DNA of 64,000 bases from Planococcus citri. Its lineage: Eukaryota; Arthropoda; Insecta; Hemiptera; Pseudococcidae. This document shows positions 58,510 to 64,000 of the stretch, piece after piece. Location: NCBI RefSeq assembly GCF_950023065.1, contig NC_088678.1:76789590-76853589 (forward strand), given 5' to 3'. Both the position numbers and the translations under genes were made by a program. Every line of letters starts with the position of its first letter. The first letter of the stretch is position 1. The notes beneath the pieces were generated by a model. That model worked only from the letters and a program-made list of their open reading frames with translations, was not told the origin of the DNA and searched no databases.

Positions 58510-59600
58510 CTATGCTCGTTTTGTTTACACTATCTTACACTTTCTGACCCAGGTAAGTTTTGAAGTAAACATTCACTAACGCTCTGGGGTAAAAAATGGA
58601 GAGCGGAGTAAAAACGAACGAGGCACTGATTGTGTTCGTGTTTATCGTCAGTGAAACCGGGTGTAATTTTAGAGCAACACTTTTTGCACGTTGTAAACAG
58701 CAGTAAAGGTGCCGGCTACTGATAAATGTTTTGTTGTTTTCCTTTTAATTATGTTGAAAATTATTAATAGCAATGGATACCTTAAATTTTGAAGTTTTAC
58801 AAGTAATAGGGAATATTGTGTATCTGAGAAATAAACATGGTACGTATCGTTGGAACATATACCATTCTTATTAAGAAGTAAACTCAATTAAACATATTGT
58901 GTTTTTTTATATATGGAAAAACGTATTCCTCAAAGTGCACATCTGTTGGTAAAAATAAATTCAACGTCAATATTAATGATTTGTAAGTATTAAGTGATTG
59001 TTTATAAACTCACTAAAGTAATATCTAATTCATCTTACTGTTACTTTACAATTACATGCACTGTTGTAGAACTCCTATGGATTTAATAGTTAGAAGAAAT
59101 GGTAATAAGCAGACAGCCAACTCCGTTCAGTCTGCAGCGGCATCTGGTGATCATAATATATTAATTTAACAATTATTTTAAGTTTATACTTTATTATTAT
59201 TCAATTATTTGAATACAAAATATTACAATTTAATATTAATAATTCAATTTTAATATCAATTTTTTTTACATCAACTTCATTTCATATACTTCATGTCATT
59301 ATAGGATCAATAATTATAATTATAATCAAATTTATTTTTTAAAATTATCTTCTTTAAATAATATAAACTTGAACTCTGTTCCATCTGCTGCGGCATCCGG
59401 TGATCATAGCGATGGTGAATCCTTTGAACGAGCCCAAGTTAGTTGAGAATGTTCAGAAAATGAATACAGTTCTGATGAGGTAACTTAAAAAACGATTCAT
59501 CAACCAATGTCTTTCTAGTCTGTAAATCTATCTCGTTTGATGTTCAATAATTCATTTTTTAAATTTAAATAGGACCGTGCTCGTTTGACTCTACCTCAAA
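58510..59600. other. AT-rich region with two related exon-like segments
   Basis: 59080-59168 and 59368-59480 both read NSV(Q/P)SAAASGDH in one frame. The second continues into acidic codons ending NEYSSDE at a GTAACT donor, but has an internal TGA. They may be 5' exons of the SANT/Harbinger-derived unit that follows, or decayed copies. A polymerase II promoter could lie near 58560-58680; nothing decisive is seen. Confidence 0.3.
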
Positions 59601-60234
59601 GCAAACTTCTATAGTCAACCTGTACAGAGAAACGATGGTTTCATTAGGTGAAGGGCAATTTAAGAAAGTGAAAAAGATGTGGCAGTCCATTTCTGAATCA
59701 ATGAGGAAACATCGCCATAAATTCAGTGCAAGCCAGTGTGAGGATAAACTCAAAGCATTAAAAAGGAAATGGTTAAATTCAAAGAAGCATAATAACAAAA
59801 CTGGTCGGAATAGGATGGATTGCGAATTGGAATCGTATGTATTTTCTTTTCTATTAATTTAACATGAAGAAACGTATTCGTAATTCATAACTGTGGTTAT
59901 ATTATTTAATTTTCATAATGTTAGATGAGCTATTTCAATATAAGGATAACACAAATCCTCGTTACGTGATTGGAATGAACGGATGCCGAACTATGGCTAT
60001 GTGAGCACTCCTAACCATTTGACGTTTTTCTCTTCAATTATTGTAACATACATAATTGTATCAATTCAACTGTTAATTGGCCATTTCAGGTCATCCCAAA
60101 TCGAATGTTTGCCAGAAAACGAACAAGAAAAACTGCTTATTGAGCAGAACAAAGATGATCCATCTAGTACGAATAACACTGTAGAATCAGCGAAATCATC
60201 TTCATCATCAAAAGCATCAACTTTATCTTTTTAA
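59575..60234 (+). pseudogene. Myb/SANT-like DNA-binding protein, Harbinger-associated, decayed
   Basis: 59635-59835 encodes KKMWQSISESMRKH, QCEDKLKALKRKW and HNNKTGRNRMDCELES, matching the Myb/SANT-like domain found in the accessory protein of PIF/Harbinger transposons and in host proteins derived from it. A stop lies just upstream in the same frame, and the next segment (DELFQYKDNTNPRYVIG, about 59925-59975) cannot be joined without a frame problem. A final exon-like segment (60091-60234) encodes a Glu/Ser-rich tail ending at TAA. I read this as a broken gene; it might instead be an unusual intron arrangement. Confidence 0.5.
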
Positions 60235-60552
60235 TAAGAGGCTAAGCAGAGCCCGAAAGACCATAGAATGTGTGTTTGGTATTATGGTGCGAAAGTTCTC
60301 TATCTTTTCAAAATGCATACAAGGCACTCTGAAGGCTGCTTAGCGTACATAAAGGCAGTGTGCATACTGCATAATTTCATTCGACCGAGAAACGGTCATT
60401 CTGATCTAGATTACAGATACATGGTCCAGGAGACCTACTGCAACAACATGGTACAACAAAACAACATGCATTTCGCGGGAAGGATGAATAATCCTCCTGC
60501 TGCAGCAAAACTAACCCGTGATAGGATAGCCCAGTACCTCCAAAATCATTAA
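60230..60552 (+). pseudogene. PIF/Harbinger transposase, C-terminal fragment with frameshift
   Basis: Beginning inside the previous stop region, FNKRLSRARKTIECVFGIMV is the conserved C-terminal DDE_Tnp_4 block of Harbinger nucleases (N.RLSRAR...E..FG). A frameshift near 60330-60340 is needed to reach AVCILHNFIR, the next conserved block. The frame then runs to TAA at 60550. The catalytic DDE core is absent. The fragment abuts the SANT-like tail, so an internal deletion probably removed most of the transposase gene. Confidence 0.7.
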
Positions 60553-60894
60553 CATTTCCATTATTACTTTAAAGAAACTTTTGTTTTAATTTTCACATAA
60601 AAAAATTTCTCTTTTAAAGTTTTACGCTTTCTGTAACATTTTCATTATTAATTTAAAGAAATTATCATTTTAATTTTAACGCAGAAGAATTTCAGTTTTA
60701 AAGTTTTACACTTTCTGTCATTGAATTTTAAAGTTATCAATTTCATTTCTTATGAAGCATGTTAAATTGGGGTACCATTAACTATTAAGTTTTATCAAAC
60801 TAAAAATTGCACATTTGAAACAGCGACACTGGAAAATGTTTTGGTACTTCTACACATATAAAATCGTCAATACTTATGTAGGTACAGTTAGTGC

Positions 60895-62362
60895 CGAAAA
60901 TATTCGGTTTGAATTTAGCGTCATTGTTTTTCGTTGCCTGCTCGCGTAATTATAACGATCGGTCAAAAGTAATTAGTGATTCTGAAAGCTCAAATCTTCC
61001 TCTTTCAGAATCACTATTCACTTTTGCCCGTTTGTGCTTTTAACTGGGAGAAAAATGAATATTCGTAAAACAAGTCAAAAATAGGCGTTCCAAAAATATT
61101 CGGTTTCAATAAAAAAACAAAACAAATAATGATACGCTCCGGGAAAAAGTACAATACGTCGGTAAAGGTCAAGTCGGAGATATTCACACTACAAATACGG
61201 CACACATTACGCACATTTCAAGACAAACCGTGCTCAGAAATGTTGAAAATTACCGAATTTATTCAACTTTGATGTTGAAGTGTTGAAATAGTTCATTTCG
61301 ACATGAAATGACACGTTTCCCGGGGTAATTTTTCGCGTAGAATTCGATGCTGCAGTCTAAGTTTTTGTAAAACCAACTTGAGTACGTTTATTCTCGAAAA
61401 ATTGTATAAAAGCTCACCGAAATGAACATGATAAAATTTTCAGTCTTTTAGTTTTTCGCATATGCCGGACGAACTGTACGTACCAGCAAAAATCTGTTAC
61501 GGTGATCTGAAAGAGAATTGAATTTTCTACAATTTCGTTCATGAAATTTTTTGCTAGGATGCTTTGTTTCAAAACTGTAGATCTTTGAAGTTGGAGTAAC
61601 GAAAAGTTGGTCTCATACAAAGATCAACTTTAAGATCAATTTTTCGTTACTCCAACTTCAAAGATCTACAGTTATGAAAGGAAGCGTCCTAGCAAAAAAT
61701 TTCATGAACGAAATTGTAGAAAATTCAATTCTCTTTCAGATCACTGTAACAGATTTTTGGTAGGACGTGCAGTTCGTCCTGTATATGCGAAAAACTAAAA
61801 GACTGAAAATTTTCTCATGTTTATTTCGGTGAGATTTTAGACAATTTTTCAAAAATAAGCGTACTCAAGTTGGTTTTACAAAAATTTGGACTGCAGCATC
61901 GAATTCTACGCGAAAAATTACCCCGGATAACATGTCATTTCATGTCGAAATGAACTTTTTCAATACTTCAACTTCTAAGTTGAATAAATTCGGCAATTTT
62001 CAACATTTTTGGGCACGGTTTGTCTTGAAATGTTCGTAAAGATGCGCTGTATTTGTATTTTGAATATCTCCGACTTGACCTTTGCCGACGCATTGTACTT
62101 TTTCCCGGAGCGTATCATTATTTGTTTTGTTTTTTTATTGAAACCGAATATTTTTGGAACGCCTATTTTTGACTTGTTTTACGAATATTCATTTTTCTCC
62201 CGGTTAAAAGCACAAACGGGCAAAAGTGAATAGTGATTCTGAAAGAGGAAGATTTGAGCTTTCAGAATCACTAATTACTTTTGACCGATCGTTATAATTA
62301 CGCGAGCAGGCAACGAAAAACAATGACGCTAAATTCAAACCGAATATTTTCGGCACTAACTG
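60895..62362. mobile_element. 1,468-bp palindromic element with TA target duplication
   Basis: CAGTTAGTGCCGAAAATATT at 60895 and its complement at 62362 are flanked by TA (60893-60894, 62363-62364). The arms extend about 720 bases each with few mismatches to a centre near 61628 (CAACTTTAAGATCAA). Inner words such as AGTGATTCTGAAAG form secondary hairpins. Ends and TA fit a mariner-type mobiliser. Mirrored frames (61014-61214 minus, 62033-62233 plus) are by-products. Confidence 0.88.
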
Positions 62363-62548
62363 TATTTACATAGAAAGTTGAAAAATGTACACATTAATTA
62401 TGTTTAAGTATATGATTTTTCAGATCAAGTACATATACCTTACCAAACCATGGAAATTCACACTACTGTGACGTTTACAATAATAGTGACTTTCTTAATC
62501 ATCACTGGAATGATTATATTTCGCAATACCCACCACTTTACCAAACTA

Positions 62549-62724
62549 CAGTAAACTTCGCTTAATGTTATAACGTTTGTCCCAGCCCATTTTAATAACA
62601 TTAAGCGACTTATAACATAAACCAATTGAAATGTAATGGGATATAAAAGGCTGGGACCAGACGATTTTAATAACATAAAGCGATTTATAACATTAACCTT
62701 TATAATAATAAGCGAAGTTTACTG
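62549..62724. mobile_element. 176-bp pogo-like MITE
   Basis: CAGTAAACTTCGCTTAATGT at the left and AATAAGCGAAGTTTACTG at the right are inverted repeats between TA dinucleotides (62547-62548, 62725-62726). ATAACATTAAGCG-type words recur inside. Non-coding. Confidence 0.85.
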
Positions 62725-62784
62725 TATAATATTTTTTCATCATTTTAGTAAAAGGCACAATTTGAAAAAATACCACCGCCTATT

Positions 62785-63130
62785 TCAAACCGTTTTTGAA
62801 AATTCTTGGAGACTCCAGTAGATTTTTGAAACTTGAAATTTCCACAAAATTTTATCAAAAGCAGTTGGAAAGCAGAAATTCATTCTGTAAACTAATTTCA
62901 ATACGCTATTTCGGCTTTTAAACTCCATTTGATGAAATTTTGTAGAAATTGCAAGCTTCAAAAATGTGCTGGAGGCTCCAGAATCTCCCAAAACGGTTTG
63001 AAATCGTTTCCAATTAAGTATTATTGTGTAGTATGTCGATTGATGTGTTTTCGAGGTCGTAGAGTTCGAATCTAGAGTTAGTTTTTTTTGTAGAGGTGGG
63101 AGGGGGGATGAGGCGCGGGGAGATAGAAAA
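62785..63130. repeat. Inverted pair of CTCCAG repeat plus one GAGGTCGTAGA unit
   Basis: 62785-62890 and 62910-63015 are inverted copies (TTTTTGAAACTTGAAATTTC; GGAGGCTCCAGAA). They belong to the family in the LDLR-like introns. 63020-63130 is a copy of the 6413-6745 unit (ATGTCGATTGATGTGTTT, GAGGTCGTAGAGTTCGAA). Confidence 0.6.
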
Positions 63131-63599
63131 TTCCAAATTGTGCTTGAAATATTATCGTGTAACCAATGTGTCAACTGTCAATTAATATATTCTCGAGATT
63201 GTATTTTTTTTTCAGTATTGTATTTTTTTTTCAGTATTAATGACAAAATAAAAAAAGCATCAATGTGGAATCCGGCATGACGCTCACCGGTTTGACCCCG
63301 CATAGTTATTGTACGTAAAAAAATGTACATGGTAAAATCAATGTAAATGTTTTGAATTTAATTCAAAAAAATTAATAAATGAAACTCGATCTGAGCTTTG
63401 AACAATTTTTGTCTTTGACCCATTTTTTATGTTTTGAACTTTCAGCAACACACTGTAAATGTAATCCAATTGCAGATCAGGTAATATACTGCGTTTCACG
63501 GATTCATGCATACATAAATAAATTTTATTATTTAACAATTACAAAACTCGAAAACTGCTGTTTTGAACTTTTCAGTTTAATTTCTGCGTAGGAGTTGCT

Positions 63600-64000
63600 A
63601 TGTCAAATGACCTACACGCATTGCTTTTATAGCTGATGCACTACATAGTATGAAATTTTTTTTCAGATATATTCCTACTGTTATAGACCTGACAAAAAAC
63701 TATAGTCATCGCCTTTGCCTTAGCCTTCATCAGACAGTAAGTAGTGATTCTGATTCAGCGGAATTCATTTAGTGAGTACCTAACCCACAGACTTACACAC
63801 ACACATTGCTTTTACAGCTGATGCTCTAGCTCTACATGATAATAACAACTATATTTTTCCCCCAGATATATACCCCTTCCCTTTGTTTTGATTGATTCAA
63901 CGCAGGATGTTAATTCCGAATCGTCACTTTCTGATTCGGATATAGAATTTATACAGTAAGTACCTGGACCTACCTACACGCATTGCTTTTATAGCTGATG
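63600..64000 (+). repeat. Tandem exon-intron cassettes of an unidentified gene
   Basis: The segment CACGCATTGCTTTTATAGCT recurs at about 63616, 63805 (variant) and 63978, so the unit is 170-190 bp. Each full unit contains an acceptor (CAGATATAT) and an open segment with a donor: 63667-63771 (105 bases, GTGAGT) and 63866-63955 (90 bases, GTAAGT). Both are multiples of three and begin with Tyr-Ile-Pro in the same phase, ending in acidic DSDSAEFI and SDSDIEFI. A third unit starts at the window edge. I do not recognise the protein; it may continue to the right. Confidence 0.5.

Overview
The window is eukaryotic nuclear DNA. It is AT-rich, its genes have many short GT-AG introns, it is dense in transposable elements, and TAGGTACC-type short repeats recur in the intergenic DNA. 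I read it as an arthropod, most likely an insect, possibly a sap-feeding hemipteran. That guess rests on overall sequence character, not on a marker gene. There is no rRNA gene, convincing functional tRNA, CRISPR array or bacterial-style operon.

Two host gene families, each tandemly duplicated, form the framework. (A) Roughly 0.6-32.2 kb holds three copies of a pepsin-like (family A1) aspartic-protease-like gene: the last exon of copy 0 (628-816), copy 1 (5066-17410) and copy 2 (18678-31848). The fold-defining blocks are recognisable: a signal peptide, FYGTISIGTPPQ, FSFYTK and a C-terminal WTMGNVF-type block. Both catalytic DTG triads are altered in every copy where they can be read (DTT at the first; Glu-Pro-Asp at the second), so these look like non-catalytic homologues or decaying genes. 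(B) Roughly 33.5-44.3 kb and 49.4-56.6 kb hold two copies of a compact LDL-receptor-like membrane protein: signal peptide, one LDL-A module, two EGF-like modules, one six-bladed beta-propeller, an EGF-like module, one membrane segment and a short tail. I assembled it as ten exons with compatible phases. Copy 1 is open for 617 codons. Copy 2 is interrupted inside exon 6.

Nearly everything between these exons is mobile DNA, and the paralogous copies serve as filled and empty sites that reveal insertion boundaries. A Ty3/gypsy LTR element (7737-12085) with 201-bp LTRs differing at one base lies in the large intron of protease copy 1. A 1,238-bp near-perfect palindrome interrupts the signal-peptide exon of protease copy 2. 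A TTAA-flanked piggyBac-type element interrupts exon 6 of LDLR-like copy 2. Other foldback or palindromic elements are at 1511-2859, 36874-38303, 39921-42254, 57412-58499 and 60895-62362. Smaller terminal-inverted-repeat elements (mariner/pogo-like, hAT-like) and a gutted PIF/Harbinger element lie at 29.3, 46.1, 56.8, 59.6-60.6 and 62.5 kb.

The most unusual pattern is one repeat unit of about 130-147 bp with the core ATATTCGTGTTC. It occurs about twenty times in several otherwise different elements, on both strands, often arranged as head-to-head palindromic arrays. The window ends in tandemly repeated symmetric exon cassettes (63.6-64.0 kb) of an unidentified gene.
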